The position numbers and the translations under genes were made by a program. Under the pieces are notes generated by a model, which made no database searches, had not been told where the DNA came from, and worked only from the letters and a program-made list of their open reading frames with translations. This document shows, piece by piece, positions 1 through 11,325 of a stretch of 64,000 bases of DNA. Positions within the stretch are counted from its first letter, which is position 1; every line of letters begins with the position of its first letter. This DNA is from Cymbidium sinense (taxonomy: Eukaryota; Streptophyta; Magnoliopsida; Asparagales; Orchidaceae): NCBI GenBank assembly GCA_021442155.1, contig CM038216.1, positions 92,181,666 to 92,245,665 of the forward strand. Reading direction: 5' to 3'.

Positions 1-166
1 AGATTAGGGTTTAGGGTTTAGGGTTATAAGGTTTAGGGCTAGTTTAAGGTTTAGGGTTTAGTGTTTTTAGGGTTTAGGTCTAGGGTTTAGGGCTTAGGAT
101 TTAGATTTAGTTTTAGGGTTAAGGTTTTAGGGTTTAGGGTTTAAGATTTAGGGTTTAGTGTTAGGG
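1..166 (+). repeat. Array unit U0 (partial): TTTAGGG-rich end
   Basis: This is the 3' TTTAGGG-rich part of a unit cut by the window edge. Its order of variants, including a GGTCTAGGG and then a TTAGATTTAGTTTTAGG, matches 38790-38900, which marks the start of the block I/block II duplication. Confidence 0.8.
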
Positions 167-1250
167 TTTTTTAAAAGTAAATGTGAGTTTAGGTTTATTT
201 AATTTATTTATTAATTTATTTTATTTCTTTTTATTTAAGTTTGCTTTTTATTTTTATTTAGTTTAGGTTTTTTTATTTGAATTTATTTTTGAAGTTAGGT
301 TTATTTTTCAATTGATTTTTATTCTTATTTTATTTTTAGGATTAGGTTTAGGTTTTTATTTTATTTTTTAGGTTTTTTTAGTTTAGGTTTAGGTTTATTT
401 TCTATTTATTTTATTTTATTTAGTTTAGGTTTAAGTTTAGGTTTAGTTCATTTTAAGTTCAGGTTTATGTTTTATTTATTTTAGTTTAGTTTATTTAATT
501 TAGGTATAGGTTTATTTTATTTTATTTATTCTTTTTATTTTAGGTTTAGGTTTTCTTTACTTTAGGGTTTAGTTTTTATTTTTTATTTATTTTTAGGTTT
601 ACCTTTTAGGTTTTGGTCTTTATTTAGATTTTGTTTTATTTTATTTTAGGTTTATTTTATTTTTAGTTTTTATTTTATTTAGGTTTTTTAATCTTAGATT
701 TATTTTATTTATTTTATTTTATTTTATTTTAATTTTTTATTTTATTTTATTTTTAGGTTTAGTTTAGGTTTAGGTTTTAGTTTAGGTTTTTATTTTGTTT
801 TATTTAGGTTAAATTTTTTACTTTTAGGTTTTAAGGGTTTGGGGTTTAGGGTTTAGGGTTTAATGTTGAGGGTTTATGGTTTAGAGTTTTGGGGTTTGGA
901 GTTTTAGGGCTTAGGGTTTAGGATTTATGGTTTAGGGTTTAGTGCTTAGGCTTTAGGGTTTATGGTTTTCAGGGTTTAGGGTTTAAGGTTTAGGGTTAGT
1001 TTAGGGTTTAAGTTTTTTAGGGTTTAAGGTTTAGGGTTTAGGGTTCATGATTTATTAAGGTTTAGGGTTAGTTTAGGGTTTAGGGATTAGGCTTTTTTGG
1101 TGTTTAGTTTATGGGGTGTAGGGTTGTAGGTTTAGGGTTTAAGGTTTAGGGTAGTTTTAGGGTTTAGGGTTTAGGATTTAGGAGGGATTAGGGTTTAGGG
1201 TTTAAGGTTTAGGGTTTTGGGTTTAGGGTTTAGGATTTTTTATTTTATTT
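167..1250 (+). repeat. Array unit U1
   Basis: A degenerate linker box (TTTTTTAAAAGTAAATG) opens the unit. A T-rich domain runs to about 830 and a TTTAGGG-rich domain to about 1240. No gene or passenger is visible. It corresponds to U17 in block II. Confidence 0.8.
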
Positions 1251-2278
1251 TTTAAAAATTAAGTAAACTGGTAGGTTTAGGCTTATGTAGTTTACTTAGT
1301 TTATTTAATATTTATTTTAGTTTATTTTATTTTTTCTTTTTATTTAAGTTTATATTTTATTTTTATTTAATTTAGTTTATTTATTTTAGTTTAAGTTTTT
1401 TATTTTAGTTTATTTTTTTAGGTTTATGTTTATGTTTGTGTTTATTTTTTTTAGTTTAGTTTTATTTTTATTATATTTTTTAGGTTTAGGTTTTATTTTT
1501 ATTTTTAGGCTTAGGTTTAGGTTTTTATTTTATTTTTTTAGGTTTAGGTTTACATTTTTGTTTTATTTTTTAGTTTAGGTTTAGGTTTATTTTTATTTTG
1601 TTTTATTTAATTTAATTTAGGGATTATGTTTAGTTTACATTAGGTTTAGGTTTAGGTTTTATTTATTTTAGTTTTGATTTAGGTTTATTTTATTTTGTTT
1701 ATTTTAGGTTTATTATTATTTTATTTAGGGTTTAGGTTTTATTTTTTATTTATTTTTAGGTTTATTTTTTAGGTTTAGGTTTTTATTTAGTTTTTATTTT
1801 ATTTTATTTTAGGTTTATTTTACTTTTATTTTACATTTAGTTTTTATTTTATTCAAGTTTATTTTATTTTTTTAGTTTAGTTTAGGGTTTTATTTATTTT
1901 ATTTTAGTTTAGTTTTTATTTTTTATTTTATTTTATTTTTACATTTAGGTTTAGGTTTATGTTTAGGTTTTAGTTTAAGCTTTTATTTTATTTTAATTTT
2001 TATTTTATTTAAATTTTATGTTTTTTTATTTATTTCATTTTTAGGTTTTATTTAGTTTAGGTTTAGGATTTTAGGTTTTTTTTAGGATTTAGTGTTTAGG
2101 GTTTGGGGTTTAGGGTTTAGGATTTATGGTTATAGGTTTTAGAGTTTAGGGTTTGGGGTTTATGGTTGTAGGTTTAGGGTTCAGGTTCAAGGTTTAAGGT
2201 TTATGGTTAGTTTTATGGTTTAATGTTTAGGGTTAGTTTTTTTAAAATTTTTTAGATTTTTAAATTTTTTAGTGTTTT
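1251..2278 (+). repeat. Array unit U2
   Basis: The linker box TTAAAAATTAAGTAAACTGG opens the unit. A variant TAGTTTACTTAGTTTATT follows that is shared only with U18 at 40100, which supports a direct duplicate. T-rich to about 2060, then TTTAGGG-rich. No gene is seen. Confidence 0.8.
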
Positions 2279-2368
2279 CAAATTAAGTAAACTGGTCGAT
2301 TTAGGTTTATTTAGTTTATTTTATATTTATTTTAGTTTGTTTTAGTTTTAATTTTTATTTTTATTTAG

Positions 2369-2380
2369 TTTAGTTTTTTT
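2369..2380 (+). repeat. Target-site duplication left of LINE A
   Basis: TTTAGTTTTTTT stands immediately before the LINE. It differs by one base from TTTAGTTTATTT, which follows the (TTG)n tail at 3036-3047. Copies B and C have the exact 12-mer on the left. Confidence 0.65.
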
Positions 2381-3035
2381 ATGGAGTGTAATTTTAGTTG
2401 TAAAAGTTATAATGGTAGTGTTGTAACAATAGGTGAACAAATCTTTAAAAGGAGTGAGATATTTAGGTTTTATTGTTCAAAATGATTGTGAAATAGATGG
2501 AGATGTTATTAGTAGAATTCAAGTTGGATGGTTGAAGTGGAGGAATGTATCAGACCTGTTGGGTGATAGAAAAGTACCGCTTAAACTTAAGGGAAAATTT
2601 TATAAGATGGTGGTTAGACCTACAAATATTTATGGTGCAGAATGTTGTCCAATAAAAGAGGAGCATGAGACTAAGTTAAGTGTTGCAGAGATGAAGATGC
2701 TTAGGGTGATGAGTGGCTTTACACTTAGAGATAAAATGCGAAATGTGTATGTTTGATTAAAAGTTAGAGTAGCTCTAGTGGTAGATAAAATTTGAGAGAG
2801 TGGCTTTAGATGGTTTGGCCATATAAAGCTTATCAATGACCGTTAGGAGAGTAGATGCATTGCCTTATGTTAAGAAAGGTAGAGGTAGTCCTAAAAGATA
2901 AGGTTAACATGTATAAAAATGATCTTAGTATACGAATTGAATGAGAATTTGACACATAATAAGACCTGATGAAGACGAAGGATTCATGTATAACCCACTT
3001 AGTGGGATAATGGCTTATTGTTGTTGTTGTTGTTG
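2381..3035 (+). pseudogene. LINE copy A: RTE-type reverse transcriptase 3' end, 5'-truncated
   Basis: This is the 3' remnant of a non-LTR retrotransposon reverse transcriptase. The longest open piece (2433-2756) reads through GEIDGDVISRIQ-like, KLKGKFYKMVVRP, EEHETKLSVAEMKML and FTLRDKMRNVYV motifs. These are typical of the C-terminal RT/thumb region of plant RTE-type LINEs. Beyond the stop, other frames continue with RWFGHIK-like, RRVDALPYVKKGR-like and CIKNDLSI-like pieces, ending in a (TTG)6 tail at 3018-3035. Such a tail is characteristic of RTE/BovB-clade elements. Several frameshifts and stops make it non-functional. Of the three array-borne copies it keeps the most complete central part. 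It begins at the same base of the LINE (TGGAGTGTAATTTT) as copies B and C. Confidence 0.85.
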
Positions 3036-3047
3036 TTTAGTTTATTT
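3036..3047 (+). repeat. Target-site duplication right of LINE A
   Basis: TTTAGTTTATTT directly follows the (TTG)n tail and repeats the array sequence on the left of the LINE. This is what target-primed reverse transcription leaves behind. Confidence 0.7.
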
Positions 3048-4296
3048 ATTTTAGGTTTATTTATTTTAGTTTAGGTTTTTATTTTAGTTTATTTTTTAGG
3101 TTTAGGTTTAGGTTTAGGTTTATTTTTTAGTTTAGTTTTATTTTTATTTTATTTTTTTAGGTTTAGGTTTTATTTTATATTTTTAGGTTTTTATTTTATT
3201 TTCATTGGTTTAGGTTTTAGGTTATTATTTTAGGATTATTTCTAGGTTTTATTATTTAGTATAAGTTTAAGTTTATTTTTAGTTTATTTTATTTTATTCT
3301 TGTTTAGAGGTTTAGGTTTAGTTTATTTTAAGTTCAGGTTTAGGTTTTATTTATTTTAGTTTAGGTTTAGGTTTATTTTGTTTTTATTTTAGGTTTAGGT
3401 TTTTTTTAGCTTAGGGTTTAGGTTTTATTATTTATTTATTTTTAGGTTTAAATTTTCATTTAGTTTTTATTTAATTTTATTTTAGGTTTATTTTATTTTC
3501 ATTTTAGGTTTAATTTTTATTTTACGTAGGTTTTTTTAGTTTATTTTAAGTTTTTATTTATTTTATTTTAGTTTAGTTTTTATTTTTTTATTTTATTTTC
3601 TTTTTAGGTTTAGGTTTAAGTTTTAGTTTAGTTTTTTATTTTATTTTATTTTTTATTATATTTTGGTTTAAGTTTATTTATTTATTTATTTATATTTTTA
3701 GGTTTTATTTAGTTTGGGTTTAGGTTTTTAGCTTTTTAAGGTTTAGGGTTAGCTGAGGGTTTAGGGTTTAGGGTTTAGCATTTGGGGTTAAGGGTTTAGG
3801 GTTTAGGGTTTAGGGTTTAAGGTTTAAGGTTTTAGGGTTTAGTGTTTAGGGTTTAGGGTTTAGCATTTAGGGTTTTTAGGTTTTAGGGTTTATAGTTTTA
3901 GGGTTTAGGGTTTTAGGATTTAGGGTTTATGGTTATGGTATAAGGTTTAGGGATTGTGATTTAGTGTCTAAGCTTTAGGGTTTAGGGTTTTAGGATTTAG
4001 GGGTTTTAGGGTTAGCTTAGGGATTAAAGTTTAGTGTTTAGCCTTTAGGATTTAGGGTTTTTAAGGTTTATGGTTTATGGTTGGTTTAGGGTTTAAGGTT
4101 TAGGGTTTTAAGGTTTAGGGTTTAAGGTTTAGGGATTAGGGTTTAGGGTTTAGGGTTTAGGTTTTAGGGTATAGGGTTTAGGGTTTAGGGTTTAGGGTTT
4201 AGGGTTAGTTTTAGGGTTTAGGGTTTAGGATTTAGTTTAGGGTTTTGGGTTAGTTTTAGGGTTTAGGGTTTAGGATTTAGGGTTTAGGGTTAGGGT

Positions 4297-5396
4297 TTTT
4301 TAAAAAAATTAAGTAAACCAGTAGGTTTAAGTTTATTTAGTTTATTTTTTATTTTTGTTTATTTTATTTTTTATTTTTTATTTTTATTTAGGTTTTTTTT
4401 ATTTCTATTTAGTTTAGTTTATTTATTTTAGGTTTACTTATATTCATTTAGGTTTTTATTTTAGTTTATTTTTTAGGTTTAGGTTTAGCTTTATATTTAT
4501 TTTTTAGTTTAGTTTTAATTTTATTTTATTTTTTACGTTTTATGTTTTATTTTATTTTTTTAGGTTTAGGTTTTTATTTTATTATTTTAGGTTTAGGTTT
4601 TAGGTTTTTATTTTACATTTATTTTTAGGTTTTATTTTTTGTTTATTTTATTTTATTTAGTTTAGGGTTTAGGCTTAGTTTGTTTTAGGTTTAGGTTTTA
4701 TTTATTTTAGTTTAGTTTATTTTAGTTTAGTTTATTTTAGTTTACGTTTAGGTTTATTTTATTTTGTTTATTTTAGGTTTAGGTATATTTTTTTTTACTT
4801 TAGAGTTCAACCTTTATTTTTTTATTTATCTTTAGGTTTATTTTTTAGGTTTAGGTTTTTATTTAGTTTTTATTTTATTTTATTTTAAGTTTATTTTTTT
4901 ATTTTACATTTAGTTTTTATTTTATTTAGGTTTTATATTATTAGGTTTATTTTATTTTTTAGTTTAGTTAAGGTTTGTATTTCTTTTATATTAGTTTAGT
5001 TTTTATTTTTTTATTTTTTATGTTTAGGTTTAAGTTTAGGTTTTAGTTTAAGTTTTTATTTTATTTTATTATTTTAATTTATTTAGGGTTAGGTTTATTT
5101 ATTTATTTTATTTTTAGGTTTAATTTAGTTCAGGTTTAGGTTTTTAGGTTTTTAGGGTTTAGGGTTTAGGGTTTAGTGTTTTGGGTTTGGGGTTTAGGGT
5201 TTAGTTTTTATGGTTGTAGGTTTTAGGGTTTATGGTTTTAAGTTTTAGGGCTTAAGGTTTAGGGTTTAGGGTTTAGGGTTTTAAGGTTTAGGGTTTAGGG
5301 TTTAGGGTTTAGTGTTTAGGGTTGTAGGTTTAGCACTTAGGGTTTAGGGTTTAAGGTTAAGGTCTTTTTCATTTTTTTATTTTATTTTTTTATTTT
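4297..5396 (+). repeat. Array unit U4
   Basis: A clean linker box at 4297-4328 (T-run, A7, TTAAGTAAACCAGTAGG) opens the unit. T-rich to about 5130, then TTTAGGG-rich to about 5370. No gene is seen. U20 at 43109 matches it box for box, including the ACCAG variant. Confidence 0.8.
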
Positions 5397-5489
5397 CTAA
5401 AATTTAGTAAATTGGTAGGTTTAGGTTTATTTTGTTTATTTTTTATTTATTTTAGTATATTTTATTTTTTATTTTTAATTTTTTTTTAG

Positions 5490-5501
5490 TTTAGTTTATT
5501 T
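5490..5501 (+). repeat. Target-site duplication left of LINE B
   Basis: TTTAGTTTATTT abuts the LINE exactly as in copy C. The right-hand partner is missing because copy B has lost its 3' end. Confidence 0.65.
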
Positions 5502-6004
5502 ATGGAGTGTAATTTTTGTTGTACAAGTTATAGTTACGAGGTTAGGTAAACAAGTCATTAAAAGTGTGAGTGATTGAGATATTTAGACTATTGTTCAAAA
5601 TGATTGTGAAATTGATGGAGATGTTATTAGTAGAATTCAAGTTGGATGGTTGAAGTGGAGGAATACATCGGCTTTGTTGTGTGATAGAAAAGTCTTTGCT
5701 TAAAGCGAAGGGAAAATTTTAAGATGGTGGTAAGACACGATGATTTATATGATGCGAATGTTGGCCAATAAAAGAAGCATGAGACTAAGTTAAGTGTTGT
5801 AGAGATGAGGATGCTCAGGTGGATGAGTGGCTTTACCCTTAGAGATAAAATGCGAAATGTGTTTGCTCAGAAAAAAAGTTGGAGTAGCTCCAATGGCAGA
5901 TAAAATTAGAGACACTGGCCTTAGATGGTTTGGCCACGTAAAGCGTCTGCAGTCCAATGATTCTATTAGGAGAGTAGATGCATTAGATTTGCCTTATGTG
6001 GATG
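5502..6004 (+). pseudogene. LINE copy B: RTE-type reverse transcriptase 3' end, tail lost
   Basis: It has the same 5' truncation point as copies A and C and the same coding content. An open piece at 5827-6024 reads VGVAPMADKIRDTG, RWFGHVKRLQSND and SIRRVDALDLPYV, the conserved C-terminal motifs of plant RTE-type LINE reverse transcriptases. The upstream half is broken by single-base indels. The match ends abruptly in DLPYV at about 6004 and passes straight into array sequence, with no (TTG)n tail. So about 150 bases of LINE 3' end have been deleted. Not functional. Confidence 0.83.
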
Positions 6005-6828
6005 GTTTTATTATTTATTTTTAGGTTTAGGTTTAGGCTTATATGTTATTTTTGTAGGTTTAGGTTTTAGGTTTATTTGTATGTTTTTTTTTAGTTTAGG
6101 TTTAGGTTTATTTTTAGCTTATTTTATTTTATTTAGGGTTTAGGCTTAGGTTTAGGTTTTATTTATTTTAGTTTAGTTTATTGTAGGTTAGATTTAGGTT
6201 TATTTTAAGTTTAGGTTTTTCTTTCTAGTTTAGGGTTTAGGTTTTATTGTTTTTTTATTTTAAAGTTTTTTTTAGGTTTAGGTTTTTATTTAGTTTTCTT
6301 TATTTTATTTTAGGTTTAGCTTTTATTTTATTTAGGTTTTTTATTTTTTTATTTAGTTTAGGTTTTATTTTTTATTTTTAGTTTTGTTTATTATTTTTAT
6401 TTTATTTTCCTCTTAGGTTTAGGTTTAGGTTTAGGTTTAGGTTTTAGTTTAGGTTTTTATATTTTTTTATTTTTTTAATTTTATTTTGGTTTAGGTTTTT
6501 TAATTTATTTTATTTTTAGGATTTATTTAGTTTAGGTTTAGGTTTTTAGCTTTTTAAGATTTAGGGTTAGTTGAGGGTTTAGGGTTTAAGGTTAGTTGAG
6601 GGTTTAGGGTTTAGGGTTTGTGGTTTATGGTTTAGGGTTTGGGATTTGGGGTTTATGGTTTAGGGTTTAGGGTTTAGGGTTAGAGTTTTAGGGTTTAAGG
6701 TTTATGGTTTCAGTGTTTATGGTTTAGGGTTTAGGGTTTAGGGTTTTTAGGGATTAGGGTTTAGGGTTGATGGTTTAGGTTTTAGGTTCAGGGTTCAAGT
6801 TTTAGTTTATGGATTAGGATTTTTGGTT

Positions 6829-7303
6829 TTTTTAATAGAGAACAAATTCAAAATCAACATTTGTTCTTTTCAATTTCATCAACCATGTAACACACTAAGT
6901 TTTCCAAGAAACAGGCGGCGACATAGATAAAAAATGAGCACACAGAGCAAATCAAAAACCCTAGATAAGTAGAACCGTATCTACTATAAAGACCCAGTTC
7001 CATAAGCAACCGATCGGATCATTCTTGATTTCTCCAGTACCCTTGACATCCCTCTCGGTAGCAAGATCCAGCATCATATCCCTGATCTCTCTCTCCACCA
7101 CCACCACGGTTGTAACCTCCTTCTTTCCTCTCGCATCCGTAACCACCACTGCTCTGACCACCACCTCCATATCCACCAACACCTCTAGAATCCCCACCAC
7201 CACTGCGATAATCGCCGCCTCTACCTTCGCCTCCACAACTAGATCTTGACTGATCCTAGTTGACGGTGATGTTCCCGCCATCAAGGTTCTACCAATTCTT
7301 AAG
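6829..7303 (-). pseudogene. GRP1: glycine-rich RNA-binding protein gene fragment (3' exon part and 3' UTR)
   Basis: Read on the minus strand from 7303, one frame gives NLDGGNITVN (end of the RRM fold, consensus LDGRxITVN), then SRSS, GGGDSRGVGGYGGGG, SSGGYG, EGGYNRGGGGERDQGYD and finally YWRN. This is the order seen in plant GRP7/GRP8-type proteins: an RRM tail followed by a Gly/Arg/Tyr-rich domain. The UTR-like part then runs to 6829 and ends in CTATTAAAAAAA. Two stops sit in the RRM-derived portion and the 5' part of the gene is absent, so it is a relic. In the living family the protein binds RNA and acts in stress and circadian post-transcriptional control. Open frames in other registers here (6961-7284 minus, 7025-7249 plus) are by-products of the GGN codon bias. 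Confidence 0.8.
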
Positions 7304-7571
7304 GTTTAGGTTTAGGTTTAGTTTTAGTATATTTTAGGGTTTAGGTTTATTTTTTAATTTACTTAGTTACTTTAGGTTTAGGTTTAGGTTTTGGCGTTTA
7401 GTGTTTAGGGTTTAAGGTTTAGGGTGTAGGTTTAGGGTTTAGGGTTTTAAGTTTTATGCTTTTATGGTTTAGGGTTCTGGATTAGGGTTTAAGGTGTAGG
7501 GTTTAAGGTATTTTAGGATTTAGGGTATAGGGTTTAGCATTGTAGATTTAGGGTTAGTTTTAGGGTTTAGG

Positions 7572-8269
7572 TTTTTTTTAAAATTAAGTAAAGTGGTAAG
7601 TTTAGGTTTATTTAGTTTATTTTTAAATTTTTTTAAGTTTATTTTATTTTTTATTCTTATTTAGGTTTATATTTTTTTATTTAGTTTAGTTTATTATTTT
7701 AGGTTTATTTATTTTAGTTTAGGTTTTTAATTTTAGTTCATTTTTTAGGTTTAGGTTTATTTTTTAATTGAGTTTTATTTTTATTTTGTTTTTTTAGGTT
7801 TAGGTTTTATTTTTAATTTTTAGATTTAGGTTTTGGTTTTTATTTTATTTCCATAGGTTTAGGTTTTATGTTTTTATTTTAGGTTTATTTTTAATTTTTT
7901 TCTAGTTTAGGCTTAAATTTATTTTTAGTTTATTTTATTTTATTTAGTTTAGGGTTGAGGGTTTAGGGTTTGGGATTTAGTGTTTAGGGTTGTAAGTTTA
8001 AGGGTTTAGGGTTTAGGGTTTAGGGTTTTTAGGTTTAGGGAGAGTTTAGGGTTTAGGGTTTAGGGTTTAGGGTTTTAGGGTTTAATGTTTAGGGTTTAGG
8101 GTTTAGGGTTTAGAGTTTAGGGTTTTAGGATTTAGGGTTTAGGGTTTAGGGTGTAGGATTGTAGTTTTAGTGTTGTAGGTTTAGGGTTTAGAGTTGAGGG
8201 TTAGTTTTATGGTTTAGGATTTAGGGTTTAGGTTTTAGGGTTTAGGGTTTAAGGTTTAGGGTTTAGGGT
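7572..8269 (+). repeat. Array unit U6 (short)
   Basis: The linker box is TTTAAAATTAAGTAAAGTGG; its AAAGTG variant recurs only in U16 (37749), which also follows a GRP copy. At about 700 bases it is one of the shortest units. T-rich to about 7950, then TTTAGGG-rich. No gene is seen. Confidence 0.78.
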
Positions 8270-9738
8270 TTTTTTTTAAAAAAAAAATAAAGTAAACTGG
8301 TAGGTTCAAGTTTATTTTGCTTATTTTTTATTTATTTGATTTGATTTGAACTTTTATTTTTATTTAGGTTTATTTTTTTATTTTTATTTAGTTTAGTTTA
8401 TTTATTTTAGTTTAGGTTTTTTATTTTAGTTTATTTTTTAGGTTTAGGTTTATTTTATAGTTGAGTTTCATTTTTATTTTATTTTTTAGGTTTACACTTT
8501 ATTTTTTATTTTTAGGTTTAGGTTTAGGTTTTTATGTTTTTTTTTAGGTTTAGGTTTTAGGTTTTTATTTTAGGTTTATTTTTAGGTTTTATTTTTTAGT
8601 TTAGGTTTAGGTTTATTTTTAGTTTATTTTATTTTGTCTAGTTTAGGTTAAGTAAATTTTAGGTTTAAGTTTTGGTTATATTTTTTTTAGTTTAGGTTTA
8701 GGTTTATTTTAGTTTGTTAATTTTATTTTTCTTTAGGTTTAGGTTTTTTTTTTAAAAGTTTAGAGTTAAGGTTTTTTTTATGTTTTTAAGGTTTATTTTT
8801 TAGGTTTAGGTTTTTATTTAGTTTTTACTTTATTTTACTTTAGGTTTATTTTATTTTTATTTTATGTTTAGTTTTTATTTTATTAAGGTTTTTTATTCTT
8901 TGGTTTATTTTAGTTTTTAATTTAGTTTAGGTATTTCTTTATTTTATTTTATTTTATCTTTATTTTTATTTTATTTTATTTTTAGGTTTTGGTTTAGGTT
9001 TTAGTTTAGGCTTTTATTTTAGTTTATTTTTTTATTTAATTTATGTTTAAGTTTTTTATTTATTTTATTTTTAAAATTTTTTTTTGTAGTTTAGGTTTAG
9101 GTTTTTAGGTTTTTATGGTTTATGGTTTATGGTTTAGGGTTTAGGGTTTAGGGTTTAGTGTTTTAGGATTTAGGGTTTAGGGTTTAGGATTGATTAGGGT
9201 TTAGGGTTTAGGCAGGGTTTTGGTTTTAGGCTTAGCGTTAAGCAAGGTTTAAGGATAGTTTAAGGTTTTAGGTTTTAGAGTTAGGTTAGTTTAGGGTTTA
9301 GGGCTTAGGGTTTAGGGTTTTGGGTTTAGTGTTTAAGGTTCAGGTTTCAATTTAGGAAGTTTTAGTTTAGTTTAAGGTTTTAGTTTATTTTAACAGAATA
9401 ATTGAATTTCAAATTCACTTATTTATTTAGTTTAGTTTAGGGTTTTAGTTATTTAGTTTTAGGTTTAGGTTTAGTTTAGGTTAGGGTTAGGGTTTAGGTT
9501 AGGTTTAGGTTTAGGTTTAGGTTTATTTAGTTTAGGGTTGAAGGTTTTTTAGGGTTTATAGTTTAGAGTTTTGGGTTTTGGATTTAGAGTTTAGGGTTTT
9601 AAACTTTAGGGTTTTGGGTTTTGGGGTTTAGGGATTAGGGTTTAGGGTAGTAGGTTTGGGGTTTAGAATTTAGGGTTAATGGTTAGTTTTAGGGTTGAGG
9701 GTTGAGGGTTAGGTTTTTTTATTATTTATTTATTTATT
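8270..9738 (+). repeat. Array unit U7
   Basis: The linker box has a ten-base A-run. The T-rich domain reaches about 9095. The TTTAGGG-derived domain (9100-9720) is unusually long and interrupted near 9350-9420 by a less repetitive stretch (ACAGAATAATTGAATTTC). No gene is seen. Confidence 0.78.
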
Positions 9739-11325
9739 TTTAAATTAAGTAAACTAGTACGTTTAGGTTTATTTGGTTTATTTTTTATTTAGTTTAATTT
9801 ATTTTAATTTTTATTTCAATTTAGGTTTATTTTATTTATTTATTTTAGGTTAATTTATTTTAGTTTATTTTTTATTTTAGGTTTAGGTTTTATTTTTTAT
9901 TTTTAGGTTTCGATTTAGGTTTTTATTTTATTTTTTAGGTTTAGGTTTTAGGTTTTCTTTTTAAGTTTATTTTTAGGTTTTATTTTTTAGTTTAAGTTTA
10001 GGTTTTTTTTACTTTATTTTATTTTATTTAGTTTAGTTTTAATGTTAGTTTTAGTTTATTTTAGGTTTAGGTTTTGCTTTTATTTATTTTAGTTTAGTTT
10101 ATTTTGGTTTAGGTTTAAGTTTATTTTAATTTTATTTTTGGTTTAGGTTTTTTTTTAGTTTAGGGTTTATGTTTTATTTATTATTTATTTTAGGGTTTAT
10201 TTTTAGGTTTGATCTTTAGGTTTTGGTTTTTATTTAGTTTTTATTTTAATTTATATTTATTTTAGGTTTAATTTTTTTATTTAGGTTTTTTATTTTTTAG
10301 TTTAGTTTAGGTTTTTATTTATTTTATTTTAGTTTAGTTTTTATTTTTTATTTTATTTTTTTTTTAGGTTTAGGTTTAGGGTTAGGCTTTAGTTTATGTT
10401 TATTTGTTTATTTTATTTTTATGTTTTATCTAGTTTATGTTTAGGTTTTTAGCTTTTTAGGGTTTAGGGTTTAGGGTTTATGGTTTTTTTTTTTGGTTTA
10501 AGGTTTAGGGTTTATGGTTTTTTTTAGGTTTAGGGTTTAGGGTTTAGGGTTTAGGTTTTCGGATTTAGGGTTTAGAGTTTAGGGTTTTAGGGTTTAGGCT
10601 TTAGGGTTTACATTCAACATTTCTTCTTTTCGATTTCATCAACCAAGGAACACACCAAGTTTTCTAAGACACAAGCAATGACAAAGTTCAAAAATGAGGA
10701 TGCATAGAGCAAATAAAAAACCCTAGATAACTAGAACCATCTCTATTGTAAAGACACAATTTCATAAGCAGTAAATCGGATGGGCCATTCTTCAGTTTCT
10801 CCAGTTCCCATCAGAACCACCATGGCCTTTCAAGTAGCGAGATCTACCATCATATCCCTGATCTCTCCCTCCGCCACCACCATAGATATAACCTCCGTCG
10901 CACCTCACGCCTCCACAACCACCACTGCACCGACCACCACCTCCATATCCACCAACACCTCCAGATCCCCACCACCATAATGTGCCCGCCTTCACCTCCA
11001 CCAGAACTAGGCCCGTCTGCTTGGCGGTAATATTTTGTCCTGAGGTTCTTAGGGTTTAAATTTAAGTTTAGTTTTGTTAGTTTTAGGGTTTAGGTTTATT
11101 TTTTAATTTATTTAGTTACTTTAGGTTTAGGTTTAGGGTTTGGGGTTCAGGGTTTAGGATTTAGGGTTAAGGTTTAGGGTTTAGGGTTTAAGATTTAGGG
11201 TTTAGGGTTTCGGGTTTAGTGTTTCGGGTTTAGGGTTTTACGATTTAGGGTTGTAGGATTAGTGTTGTAGGTTTAGGGTTTAGGTTTTAGGGTTAGTTTT
11301 AGGTTTTAGGATTAAGGGTTTAGGG
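9739..11325 (+). repeat. Array unit U8, carrying GRP2
   Basis: A linker box (TTTAAATTAAGTAAACTAG) opens the unit. T-rich to about 10450, short TTTAGGG-rich to 10608, GRP fragment 2, then TTTAGGG-rich to 11325. Without the fragment it is about 1.1 kb. Confidence 0.8.
10609..11046 (-). pseudogene. GRP2: glycine-rich RNA-binding protein gene fragment with intact C-terminus
   Basis: The minus strand has an open stretch 11001-10792 that ends in the natural C-terminus. It reads GGVGGYGGGGRCSGG, then GGYIYGGGGGRDQGYDG, then GGSDGNWRN and a stop. The RGYDG, SRY and WRN-stop signature matches the tail of plant GRP7-like proteins. The RRM-derived upstream piece (about 11046-11000) is shifted out of frame. 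The start at 11001 is only the first ATG in a truncated frame, not a gene start. The 3' UTR part runs to about 10609. It lacks the terminal CTATTAAAAAAA piece seen in copies 1, 3, 4 and 5. A plus-strand open frame at 10780-10980 is a shadow. Confidence 0.82.

Larger units (their letters stand above)
2279..4296 (+). repeat. Array unit U3, carrying LINE copy A
   Basis: The linker box at 2279-2305 is preceded by an unusual TTTTTTAGATTTTTAAATTTTTT stretch with a counterpart at 41160-41185. LINE copy A lies about 100 bases inside. The T-rich domain resumes at 3036 and a long TTTAGGG-rich domain covers about 3740-4296. Confidence 0.82.
5397..7571 (+). repeat. Array unit U5, carrying LINE copy B and GRP1
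   Basis: The linker box reads CTAAAATTTAGTAAATTGG. The unit holds LINE B about 100 bases inside, a T-rich domain (6005-6550), a TTTAGGG-rich domain (6550-6828), GRP fragment 1 (6829-7303) and a second mixed array stretch. It is the only unit with both passengers. Without them it is about 1.2 kb, the usual size. Confidence 0.8.

Noticed and set aside
1..200. A chromosome-end telomere at the left of the window
   Set aside because: The heptamers are heavily mutated and mixed with T-rich units, and the same sequence recurs internally at 38790.
2630..2836. A minus-strand open frame opposite LINE A
   Set aside because: It is a shadow of the plus-strand reverse transcriptase remnant. The frames at 54730-54924, 57722-57940 and 59469-59654 are the same kind of shadow.
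3736..4296. Telo-box promoter elements (AAACCCTA) of plant genes
   Set aside because: The motif is everywhere in the array simply because it is the telomere repeat; no gene follows it.
7025..7249. A Thr/Ser-rich plus-strand open frame
   Set aside because: It is the antisense of Gly-coding GGN repeats in GRP1; 10780-10980 is the same in GRP2.
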